Assembly (NCBI GenBank): GCA_964462515.1
Contig: CAYWXK010000026.1
Coordinates: forward strand, 1 to 53,916
DNA: 53,916 bases
Direction: 5' to 3'
Source of the DNA: CAYWXK01 sp964462515
Lineage (GTDB): Bacteria > Planctomycetota > Phycisphaerae > Sedimentisphaerales > Anaerobacaceae
Shown: piece by piece, positions 27,629 to 35,968 of the stretch
Layout of the letters: each line of letters begins with the position of its first letter
How positions within the stretch are numbered: position 1 is the first letter of the stretch
Notes under the pieces: model-generated
What the model was told of the DNA's origin: nothing
What the model saw: the letters and a program-made list of their open reading frames with translations, nothing else
The model's database searches: none
Translations under genes and position numbers: made by a program

Positions 27629-29113
27629 CTAAACAGGCCTTAGAAGCGGAAACAGCACTACGTCACGAATGCTCTTGGCTCCGGTCAGTATCATTACCAG
27701 TCTATCGATTCCAATGCCTAATCCTCCAGCCGGGGGCATACCGTATTTTAAGGCGGTTATGTAATCTTTGTCCATTGTTCTTATCGACTCTTCCTGGCCG
27801 CGGAGCTGAGTAAGGAAATTCTGGTATTGTTCGGCAGGGTCGTTTAGCTCGGTATAAGCATTGGCCAATTCCATCTGGGCTATATATAATTCAAACCGCT
27901 CTGCGACTTTTTCGTTCTCTTTTTTCCGCTTAGTCAACGGGCACAATGCCGCCGGATAATCAATCACAAATGTCGGGGCCACCAGATTGTCTTCAACGGT
28001 GGCTTCGAACACTGCGTTAATAACCACCGCATCGTCCATCGCAGCTTCATCCAGGGTCAGTTCTTTTGCTTTTGCTCTGATGGCTTTTATGTCTGTAATA
28101 TCGCAGCCGCTGTATTGCTTTAGCAGCTCTGCATACTGCAGACGTCTGAAAGGCCGGCTAAAATCAACCGTCAAATCGCCGAACTGCATCTGTGCGCTGG
28201 GGCAGTGTCTTTGAACACAAAGACAGATAATCTCTTCGGTCAAATCCATCATTACATTGTAATCGGCGTAGGCCTGATACAATTCGAGCATCGTAAATTC
28301 GGGATTGTGCACCCTGGAGAGGCCTTCATTGCGGAAATTGCGGTTTATCTCAAAGACCTTTTCCATCCCGCCTACAAGCAGTCTTTTCAAAAATAGCTCA
28401 GGGCTAATCCGCAAATACAGTTCCAAATCCAGGCTGTTGTGGTGGGTCACAAATGGTTTTGCTGCAGCCCCGCCGGCGATGGCCTGCATCATCGGCGTTT
28501 CAACCTCCAGAAAGCCTTTCGATTCGAGCCAGTTGCGAATGGTCGTAATGATGGCGCTGCGCTTTTTGAATCGTTCCATCACATCAGGATTGGCCCACAG
28601 GTCTATGAATCTGTATCTGAACCTCTGGTCAACATCTGCCAGACCGTGAAATTTTTCCGGCGGCTGACACAAACATTTGCTCAAGAGCGTAAGGCCGCCT
28701 TCCGCAACCCATATAGTGATTTCGCCGGTTTTGGTCTTGCCGAGCTGGCCCTGGGCTCCAATTATGTCGCCAAGCTCAAGCAGCTTGGCCAGTTGCCACT
28801 GCTGGCCCAGAAGCTTTTTGCTCAGCCCGATTTGGATGGTGCCGCTGCTGTCTCGCAGAGTGATAAAAGTAAGCGAACCCATCTCGCGCAGCAGCACGAT
28901 TCTTCCGGCACACCTGGCCTGTTGAGTTTCATCTCCGTCTTTATATCTGCGTTTAACCTCATCAGCCGGTTCTGCTCCATCGTATCTCGTGCCGTAAGGG
29001 TCAATGCTCAATTCTTTTATGCGGGAAAGCTTCGCCTGTCTATCCTGCTCAAGTTTGCTTACCCCTGCGTCTTCCGGTGCGCCTTGGGGGTTTGATTCGT
29101 TTTTATGTGCCAT
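27629..29113 (-). CDS. lysS: Lysyl-tRNA synthetase, class II
   Basis: A 494 aa class II enzyme that charges tRNA-Lys. It has an N-terminal OB-fold domain (GRIVLLREMGSLTFITLRDS), motif 2 (VFEINRNFRNEGLSRVHNPE) and motif 3 (GLGIGIDRLVMILTG). Length is normal for the family. It starts 4 bp after the stop of the S41 protease gene and precedes the lol permeases on the same strand. Confidence 0.97.
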   Translation of the reverse strand: MAHKNESNPQGAPEDAGVSKLEQDRQAKLSRIKELSIDPYGTRYDGAEPADEVKRRYKDGDETQQARCAGRIVLLREMGSLTFITLRDSSGTIQIGLSKKLLGQQWQLAKLLELGDIIGAQGQLGKTKTGEITIWVAEGGLTLLSKCLCQPPEKFHGLADVDQRFRYRFIDLWANPDVMERFKKRSAIITTIRNWLESKGFLEVETPMMQAIAGGAAAKPFVTHHNSLDLELYLRISPELFLKRLLVGGMEKVFEINRNFRNEGLSRVHNPEFTMLELYQAYADYNVMMDLTEEIICLCVQRHCPSAQMQFGDLTVDFSRPFRRLQYAELLKQYSGCDITDIKAIRAKAKELTLDEAAMDDAVVINAVFEATVEDNLVAPTFVIDYPAALCPLTKRKKENEKVAERFELYIAQMELANAYTELNDPAEQYQNFLTQLRGQEESIRTMDKDYITALKYGMPPAGGLGIGIDRLVMILTGAKSIRDVVLFPLLRPV

Positions 29114-29117
29114 ACTT

Positions 29118-31535
29118 CTATAATTTCGGATTTCGGATTTTGGATTTCAGATTTTTCAGCAGGGTTTCAGTGGTTTCCGCCTGGGCGAGCTGAGCATCAG
29201 CCTGGATAAGTTTTGTTTTAATAACCAGAAAACCGATTGCCAGCTGCGGGTCCGCTGCGAGGGTCTCTTCGAAAGTGTGTTTTTTTATCTCTCGTGAGGT
29301 GGTGTTGCGGTCGGACTGAACGAGCACGTCATTATCCCTCTGCACATCAATCATTTTCTTTAGTTCTTCACTTGTCAGTAGAACCTCAACATTCGGCCCA
29401 ACACCCCAATCTTTCCTGCCCTGTTCTTTTACAGCTTCCTGACTTTCCACCCGCTGACCTGAAGGCAAATGGTAGTAAGCCATTGTGTATTTTAACTGGG
29501 CGCCGCCGCCGGGATAGTGTGTTATGCCTTGAACGCTCCCTTTGCCGTGAGTCCTATCGCCCACGAGGTGTGCCCGTTTGTACACCTTGTCCGCCAATGC
29601 CCCTGCCACAATCTCCGAAGCGCTGGCACTGGCCGAATTTATCAATATGACAAGAGGATAATCAGGATGCGTTCCTTTCTCCTGCGCCACGGCGTAAGTC
29701 GGCAGTCTGCCGAACCCGGGACCAGGCTGCGTTTTGACTATCAATCCTTTCTTAAGGAACTTGTCGGTTACCTCAACTGCGCTGTCTAAAAGCCCTCCGG
29801 AGTTGAATCGCAAATCCAGAATCAATCCCTTCATTCCCGCTGCTTCAAGCTCGTTCAAAACTTTTTCTAAATCTGAAGAGGTTTCCCCCGAAAAGCTGGT
29901 AACACGCACATAACCGACCCCGATTTGCTGGGATTTGTCAGAGTCGCCTTCGGCGGAGTTCGGCTCATCAAATATATATAGCCACTTGCCTTCTTGGGTT
30001 CTTTGCCAGCCGCGAAGCGTTGGAACTGTAATCTTGTCTCTGGTTATGGTAATCTCTTTGGGTTTTTCTTCACCATCTCGCTTTACGGTAAGAGTCACTT
30101 TTGTGGCCTTTGGGCCTGTAATTTTGTGGACTGCACAAGTCAGGCTCATATCTTTTGTGTCCACCCCATCCACTGTTTCTATGACGTCGCCTGCATCAAG
30201 GCCTGATTTATAAGCCGGCGTGTCGGGCAATAAACTTGCTACTGTCAACAGCCCTTTTTCTCTGGAAATTTCGATACCGATGCCGGTGAACTCATTGGTC
30301 ATCATCTTTTCAAAATCTTGCACCTGCTTGGGCCAGACCATCACTGTGTAAGGGTCAAGAGCTGCCAGTGCCGCCTCCGAAAACTGTGCGACAAGTATTG
30401 CTTGAGGCAAATCAGCAGTCGCTGCGTTGAGCGCCAGAGTTTTTTCAAAGACTTCAATAAACTTATCTTTAGTAAATCCTGTTGGCGTCTGACTTATTTC
30501 GTCCTTAAGTCCTGACAGGGCTGCAGACCAGGCTGCGAGCTTTTTACTATCAACCGATAGAGAAAGGACTTTATTGGGTTCGCTTGGCAGTAGCTTCGAG
30601 GAAATTGGTGAATTGGGCTCCTTTGGTTTTTGTGCTGAAAGCGAATTTGCAGTCTGCAAAGATGTAACTTCCAGCACGTCTGCCAATAGCTTGCAGCGTT
30701 CAATGGCCTTTGTTGTCATTTGACCATAATCGATTAGGTTGACGTAATTCAAGCTCAAGGCGTTGATTGCCCGAACAAACATATCCTTCTGCACGCCTTC
30801 GTATCGCTGCTGGGTGGTCTCGCAGGGACTATCCTGGAAGGAGGCTGCGATGGTAGCCTTGTCTAAAAGCTGCTCGGCGTAATCTGAATAAGCTTTGTTG
30901 TTTGGCTCGATTACCTGCAACCAATAGTAGCAACTTGTATATGCCTCGAGCCATTTGCCTTTTACCTCGAACTGGGCGGCTTTATCTATTGCTTTTTGGA
31001 AAGTTTCCTTTACGAATGCATCTGATACAAGCTGCTCTTTTTGTGCCTGGCTGGCAACTTCGGATGCCCTTGCAACAACTGAAAGCACTGCTACAATATC
31101 GTTTACGTCGTTTTGGTCCGCCCTTGAGAGACTTTTGTCATTTACATCCTTTACATCGTTAGCATCTTTCTTGGCTTTAAGCTTTTCGAGCTCGGCCAAT
31201 TGTTCACGGTAAGCATTTTCCCGAGTTGACTGCCGCTTTTGATTTATAGCCTTCCATTCTTCAACAATCTTTGTCAGAGCTGACACGGACGGGGTATCTT
31301 GGTTGGATTGTTTTATTAGTTCCCCGGCAGATTCGAATTTGCCCTGGTAAATCAGCTCGCAAGCTCTCTCAATAAGGTTGGGTTCTCCGACTTGTCGGGG
31401 TGCAGATTTGGAAACCGCAACAGGACTTTCGCAGGGGTCGAAGGCTGACGGTTTTGCTGCGGTTGAGCTGGCAGCAGACGAAGATACAATCGCTGCGAGC
31501 CAGACTATCCAAAACAGATGTGTCCGTATTTTCAT
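29118..31535 (-). CDS. S41 family C-terminal processing protease with PDZ domain
   Basis: An 805 aa exported protease. The signal peptide is followed by a long alpha-helical N-terminal half (about residues 40-390) rich in Lys, Glu and Ala. A PDZ domain comes next (TGIGIEISREKGLLTVASLL), then the S41 domain with the Ser/Lys dyad in LINSASASASEIVAGAL and GDRTHGKGSVQGI. The length and N-terminal domain are more like E. coli Prc/Tsp than the shorter CtpA. Substrates are unknown. Its stop lies 4 bp from the lysS start. Confidence 0.92.
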   Translation of the reverse strand: MKIRTHLFWIVWLAAIVSSSAASSTAAKPSAFDPCESPVAVSKSAPRQVGEPNLIERACELIYQGKFESAGELIKQSNQDTPSVSALTKIVEEWKAINQKRQSTRENAYREQLAELEKLKAKKDANDVKDVNDKSLSRADQNDVNDIVAVLSVVARASEVASQAQKEQLVSDAFVKETFQKAIDKAAQFEVKGKWLEAYTSCYYWLQVIEPNNKAYSDYAEQLLDKATIAASFQDSPCETTQQRYEGVQKDMFVRAINALSLNYVNLIDYGQMTTKAIERCKLLADVLEVTSLQTANSLSAQKPKEPNSPISSKLLPSEPNKVLSLSVDSKKLAAWSAALSGLKDEISQTPTGFTKDKFIEVFEKTLALNAATADLPQAILVAQFSEAALAALDPYTVMVWPKQVQDFEKMMTNEFTGIGIEISREKGLLTVASLLPDTPAYKSGLDAGDVIETVDGVDTKDMSLTCAVHKITGPKATKVTLTVKRDGEEKPKEITITRDKITVPTLRGWQRTQEGKWLYIFDEPNSAEGDSDKSQQIGVGYVRVTSFSGETSSDLEKVLNELEAAGMKGLILDLRFNSGGLLDSAVEVTDKFLKKGLIVKTQPGPGFGRLPTYAVAQEKGTHPDYPLVILINSASASASEIVAGALADKVYKRAHLVGDRTHGKGSVQGITHYPGGGAQLKYTMAYYHLPSGQRVESQEAVKEQGRKDWGVGPNVEVLLTSEELKKMIDVQRDNDVLVQSDRNTTSREIKKHTFEETLAADPQLAIGFLVIKTKLIQADAQLAQAETTETLLKNLKSKIRNPKL
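31387..31398. repeat. Short coding palindrome in S41 protease gene
   Basis: CCGACTTGTCGG lies within the codons for SAPRQVGEPN, just after the signal-peptide region. It is the same palindrome core as at 26748. Confidence 0.45.
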
Positions 31536-31629
31536 AAGTTTTAAGTTTTCCCTTCTCCGCTGAAGCTGCGAAGGACTCTATTCTCCGAAGCCATAGCGAA
31601 AAAGAAAGTTTTGATTTTTAGTTTCCTGA

Positions 31630-32574
31630 TTACATACATTCGGCTGCTTTGCCGGCACAACCTAAAACGTGCAGCTTGTGCTTGACCATTTGTTTAATGG
31701 CCTCTCTGCCCGGGCCGAGGTATTTACGGGGGTCAAACTCGCCGGGGGTTTCAGCGAAAACCTGCCTGATTTTCGCCGTCAGTGCCATCCGCAGGTCTGT
31801 ATCGATGTTGACCTTGCAGATGCCCATTTTAGCGGCCTTGCTGACAGCCTCTTCCGGAACACCCATCGCATCGGGCATTTTGCCACCGTACTTATTTATA
31901 AGGTCCTTGAATTCCTTTAACACGCTGCTTGAGCCGTGCATAACCAATGGGAAGCCGGGCAGTTTTTTTTGTATTTTTTGTATCACATCGAAAGCAAGCT
32001 TAGGCTCACTTTTGAACTTATAAGCCCCGTGGCTTGTCCCGCAGGCTACCGCCAGAGAATCGCAGCCGCTTTTCTTAACAAACTCGACTGCCTGCTCCGG
32101 GTTAGCTAAGTGTTTTCTGACATCATCTACTCCAACCACGTCATCTTCAATCCCGCCCAGTTGCCCCAGCTCAGCTTCAACTGAGACCCCTCGCGGATGT
32201 GCATATTCGACCACCTGTTTGGTGATTTTGATGTTTTCCTCAAACGGCTTATGCGAGGCATCTATCATCACGGAGGTAAAGCCGTCATCGACAAACATTT
32301 TGCAGACCTCAAAAGTATCGCCATGGTCGAGGTTTGTTGCGATAGGGATGTCGGGATTTTCCTTAACCGCCACATTAATAATCGCCATTAGATAGCTGAT
32401 TTTTGCATACTCTCTTGCACCTTTGGACACCTGCAGAATAAGGGGTGCCTTTTCCTCGGCGACAGCCTCCATAATGCCCTGGGTGATTTCCATATTGTTC
32501 ACGTTGAAGGCGCCGATTGCGTAGCCGTGTTTGTAAGCCATCTCAAACATCTTTTTAGTATTAACTAACGCCAT
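31630..32574 (-). CDS. fba: Fructose-1,6-bisphosphate aldolase, class II
   Basis: A 314 aa zinc-dependent aldolase that splits fructose-1,6-bisphosphate in glycolysis. Marks are GYAIGAFNVNNMEITQGI, the zinc His region ATNLDHGDTFE, GVSVEAELGQLGG, AVACGTSHGAYKF, PLVMHGSSSV and CKVNIDTDLR. AAGGAG lies six bases before the ATG. Length fits the class. It follows lptD by 170 bp, and that gap contains a palindromic repeat. Confidence 0.95.
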   Translation of the reverse strand: MALVNTKKMFEMAYKHGYAIGAFNVNNMEITQGIMEAVAEEKAPLILQVSKGAREYAKISYLMAIINVAVKENPDIPIATNLDHGDTFEVCKMFVDDGFTSVMIDASHKPFEENIKITKQVVEYAHPRGVSVEAELGQLGGIEDDVVGVDDVRKHLANPEQAVEFVKKSGCDSLAVACGTSHGAYKFKSEPKLAFDVIQKIQKKLPGFPLVMHGSSSVLKEFKDLINKYGGKMPDAMGVPEEAVSKAAKMGICKVNIDTDLRMALTAKIRQVFAETPGEFDPRKYLGPGREAIKQMVKHKLHVLGCAGKAAECM

Positions 32575-32654
32575 AATAGTCTCCTTAAGATACGTATTTC
32601 GTTTATCGGTTGCGCCACTCGTTTCGTCTGACGTTGAATGTTAAACGCAAGCCC

Positions 32655-32678
32655 CCTCCGCCGTAGTGGCTACGAAGG
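32655..32678. repeat. Palindromic repeat between fba and lptD
   Basis: CCTCCG and CGAAGG pair with one mismatch around the small stem TAG-TGG-CTA, leaving CCG unpaired on one side. The layout is that of the bulged-hairpin group. Confidence 0.5.
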
Positions 32679-32744
32679 CTGGACCGATACGAGCCGCGCA
32701 ACCGCAACCGTAACAAATTTTTACTGTCAGGATTCACATACTAT

Positions 32745-35726
32745 TTAATAACCTGCTTCGCCTATAGGCGGGCCAAGTCCCATATACCTTCTTGGTCCGA
32801 TTGCCAGTTGCGGGACACCTTCGGGCCATATACTAAACCCAATCGCCTGTTTGTCCAGAGACTCATCCGCACTATACGTAATACCAAAGTTTATTCTGTG
32901 GTATCTCCTTATAAGGGTTATATCGCTTCGGATATTTGCCCCATAGTCAAAATCAAACTGCTGCGAGAAAACTATTGTATATCTGGGGTCGAGGACATAA
33001 GTAGCCGCAAAAGTAAATGCGTTTGAGCCTTTTTCGTCCAGAACCTCGACCCTTCTTAAATATCGGCTTCCTATATAATAACTCAAATTAGGCCATCGCA
33101 GGTGCGAAACACCAACATTAAATTGCTGGATTACGCCGCTTTGTATATCAAAATTCATATCCGACAACACTGCGAGGGTATCGCTCAGGCGCCAGATATA
33201 ATCACCATATACGCTGTTCCGCCTTGGTCCAAAAATACCGCTGCTGCGCCTGTCCTGCTGTGGCACCATTGTGCCGAACCTGTTAAGCAGCGGCACAAAT
33301 GGCTTATTCCAGATGAACCGGTCCGGTGCTACCGGCGGGTCGCTTGAATCATTCACCCAGGTAATGTCCATATCCAGCCGCATCCAATCAACAGTTCGCT
33401 CTCTTGTTCCGATGCCGCGTTTAGTTTGCAGCCGCTGAGAAATACCTACGTTAAGGGCATCCCGTTGTTCGGCGACAGAGTCACTCTCGGCGAAACTGAC
33501 TGCTGTCATGTATGGTCTTACAATGTGGCGCAACTGGTTCAAATCCCAAAGGCGTGATTGGACATCTGGAAAGACCCTCCAGTATGGCTGGCTCGATACA
33601 CGCACGCCGGCTTCGCCAATTAAAACGTTATCTTCTCTTTCTTCCGGTGTGCCGTCAATATCGGTGCGGAAGCCGCTTCCATCCTCATAGCCTACCGTCC
33701 CTGCCATAAAAGGCACCAATTTTGCTGGGCCTATAGTCATCGGGATATCAAATTCGTTTCTTGTTGACCCGAATGTAAAGAAATCTTGTGACAGGGTTGA
33801 AGTGCTCTCTGAAGGTAACCTCTGACGGAACCGGCCAAGCAAATTATCGCTGTAGAATGTCAGCCTATCATCGAGAAGTGACTGGCCCGTCCAGTGGAAT
33901 TCTGCGCTCGGTAATTCTTCCAGCGTATTGGCGAAATCATTTATTCGCCATTTACCTAAAAGAGCAAGACCCCAGTTATCCTCGATGCGTTTGAGGTGAA
34001 CAAGTGTCTCCTGCTCTTTTTCGAGGTAGAATTGGTCACGATAATACGACTCCAGAAAGTTCTTATCGGATAAATAGCTAATCTCGGTTGTGAGCTGCCA
34101 ATTATAGGGCAGAAATTGTCTATGCTGCCAGTGGAGCCATCCGCGAAGTTCCTGAGGCGGCTCGATGTTTTTGCGGGTGTAGTGCCTGCCGAGTCTGTCT
34201 TCACCGTGGTCGTCAATCACATAGCCAAGAAGCCTGCCGAAATAATTCTCCCTCTCATATTCAACCTCAATTCCACCGCCTACCCCCCGCTTGCCGTAGT
34301 AGTCCAGAAGAAGGGTGCTATCTGTCCCCTCTGGTTCCTGCAATCCCAGCAGGCGGGCTAAATACCATCGCGTCTCAAGCATCGTTCCCCAGATACTGTC
34401 GTAACCGGCGTGTGCACTTTTAAGAGGGATGTCGGGCCTCTGCAGATTACTTCGCAAGAATGGCCAGTAGAAAATTGTCGTGTCATACATTTTCAATCGC
34501 ACATCACGCATCTGGGCATCATAACTACTTTTGGAGACCGCCCCCTTTTGCTGGTCGGCGCTGGTTGTGTCGATAATATTTACTTCCGAAACGTTAAGCG
34601 AAATCTGTGGCACGTAAAATTCGCTGCTTGTTAAAGTGATATTTTCGGCTGAAAATCTATTTTCCGCCTCCTGCCTTAACTTCGCGGCCTTGACGTAGAT
34701 TGGGATACCTTCGGTTACATCGAAGTTCCGCATCACTGCGTTTATTGCCAGTGCTTTTTTTCTTTCGAAATCGTAGTAAATTTCATCGGCCCGAACCGAA
34801 CGCAATCCTTCGGTCATCACGACGTCGCCCGATAAATAGACGCTGCTGATATTGCTCCCGGCTAAGATATCTTGCGGGGAAGTTTCTACCTGATTTTGGT
34901 CTGCCCGAAACTTTTGGCTCGAATAAAATATAACCGCGTTGTCAGCCTGCAACTCCAGCAGGCCGCCGACTTCATCCTGTTTTTGCCACAGGTAGAATCT
35001 GCCAATCACGGTGGCAATCTCTGTTCCGTCCGGTGCCTTGGCTGCTTCTATGTTAAGTGCAGCTTCACCCGCAGGCGCTATATTAACCGGATATCTAAAG
35101 AGAGGTTTTTTTTCTTCCGGCTTTGCGATAACCTCAACAGGTTTTTCGGGCGGTGCCTTCTCAACTGGTATTTGTGGGGCTGCCTTTTCAACGACGGGCT
35201 TTTCTTTAAGAACGTAATCCTTGGCCTTTCGGTAGAGCTCTAATCCTTGAGGGTCTGTCTCCTCTCTTCTATCAGCCGTTACAAAGACCTCTCCTGTAAC
35301 ATCGAACCGGACAATCATTGCTTGACCATCTTCAACTATCGTCTGGTTCAGGTCGGTGGTCTTCGCTCCATCGGCCTTTTTCACGGATACATTGCCCTCT
35401 ATATAGAGGGTCGCTCGATAATCGATACGGACCTGGGCCTTTGGGCGACCAAATTCGGTCCTGACACTTTCCAGCCATATTACTCCGCGGTCGGCAGAAA
35501 ATTGATTGGCCCCAATTGACATCGACAAGCCGTTTGGGAAAACGAGGGTGTACTCGGTAGTGCTTAGCTGGTAGTTTACAACTTCCTTTCCAGCCAGGTG
35601 CAGGTCCTGGCCAATGAAGGGGCGGGCCCTGTCGCTTTCGATAGCCCCTCTGCTTTCTTGCGAAAGCAAGAAGGGGGGTATTACCAGAGCTGATAAACCC
35701 AAAATCAACAATGTTCGATATTGCAT
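32745..35726 (-). CDS. lptD: LPS-assembly protein LptD (OstA-like)
   Basis: A 993 aa outer-membrane protein. It has a signal peptide (MQYRTLLILGLSALVIPPFLL), an N-terminal region of LptA/OstA-like beta-strands (about residues 50-400, with SSVYLSGDVVMTEGLRSVRA), and a long C-terminal barrel rich in aromatic strands, ending YMGLGPPIGEAGY. It would insert lipopolysaccharide into the outer leaflet. A Pro/Lys/Glu-rich linker follows residue 170. ATG 35726 starts at the signal peptide. A palindromic element lies inside the signal-cleavage region. Confidence 0.87.
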   Translation of the reverse strand: MQYRTLLILGLSALVIPPFLLSQESRGAIESDRARPFIGQDLHLAGKEVVNYQLSTTEYTLVFPNGLSMSIGANQFSADRGVIWLESVRTEFGRPKAQVRIDYRATLYIEGNVSVKKADGAKTTDLNQTIVEDGQAMIVRFDVTGEVFVTADRREETDPQGLELYRKAKDYVLKEKPVVEKAAPQIPVEKAPPEKPVEVIAKPEEKKPLFRYPVNIAPAGEAALNIEAAKAPDGTEIATVIGRFYLWQKQDEVGGLLELQADNAVIFYSSQKFRADQNQVETSPQDILAGSNISSVYLSGDVVMTEGLRSVRADEIYYDFERKKALAINAVMRNFDVTEGIPIYVKAAKLRQEAENRFSAENITLTSSEFYVPQISLNVSEVNIIDTTSADQQKGAVSKSSYDAQMRDVRLKMYDTTIFYWPFLRSNLQRPDIPLKSAHAGYDSIWGTMLETRWYLARLLGLQEPEGTDSTLLLDYYGKRGVGGGIEVEYERENYFGRLLGYVIDDHGEDRLGRHYTRKNIEPPQELRGWLHWQHRQFLPYNWQLTTEISYLSDKNFLESYYRDQFYLEKEQETLVHLKRIEDNWGLALLGKWRINDFANTLEELPSAEFHWTGQSLLDDRLTFYSDNLLGRFRQRLPSESTSTLSQDFFTFGSTRNEFDIPMTIGPAKLVPFMAGTVGYEDGSGFRTDIDGTPEEREDNVLIGEAGVRVSSQPYWRVFPDVQSRLWDLNQLRHIVRPYMTAVSFAESDSVAEQRDALNVGISQRLQTKRGIGTRERTVDWMRLDMDITWVNDSSDPPVAPDRFIWNKPFVPLLNRFGTMVPQQDRRSSGIFGPRRNSVYGDYIWRLSDTLAVLSDMNFDIQSGVIQQFNVGVSHLRWPNLSYYIGSRYLRRVEVLDEKGSNAFTFAATYVLDPRYTIVFSQQFDFDYGANIRSDITLIRRYHRINFGITYSADESLDKQAIGFSIWPEGVPQLAIGPRRYMGLGPPIGEAGY
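35645..35678. repeat. Bulged palindromic element inside lptD
   Basis: CCCCTCT (35645-35651) pairs with AGGGGGG (35672-35678) over 7 bp with one wobble. GCTTTC and GAAAGC close a TTGC loop, and AAGA is unpaired on one side. It is translated as roughly PPFLLSQESRG at the signal-peptide junction. Confidence 0.7.
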
Positions 35727-35770
35727 AATAATGCACACACCTTGTCCGTCAAAACCTCTTTGGCAGACAG

Positions 35771-35776
35771 ATTATA
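35771..35776 (-). promoter_or_regulatory. Minus-10 box for lptD
   Basis: A consensus TATAAT on the minus strand lies about 45 bases upstream of the lptD start. I see no good -35 match, so this is tentative. Confidence 0.4.
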
Positions 35777-35819
35777 GCTGCTTATTGCAGCAAAGCCAGA
35801 GTAAAAGCGCGAATTTCTT

Positions 35820-35848
35820 TTGACAATTTACCTTGAATAAGGTATCCT
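35820..35848 (+). promoter_or_regulatory. Promoter for etfBA
   Basis: A consensus TTGACA (35820-35825), a 17 bp spacer and TATCCT (35843-35848). It would give a leader of about 115 bases. Confidence 0.6.
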
Positions 35849-35968
35849 TTCGGTTTTATGGTTTTGCCAATAATCGGCTTTATGTTTCTGCGAAATTGGC
35901 TTATATAAAAATTGTCAAAATAGGGACAACGGTAGGCTTCCTGAGCTTGGTTTTTTGAAAGATTTTTT

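Noticed and set aside
28439..29095. 218-codon plus-strand frame inside lysS
   Set aside because: lysS is certain on the opposite strand, and this frame has no recognisable domain.
33538..33552. GGTTCAAATCC, like a tRNA T-loop
   Set aside because: It lies inside the lptD barrel coding region, and no acceptor, D or anticodon stems surround it. I see no tRNA in the window.
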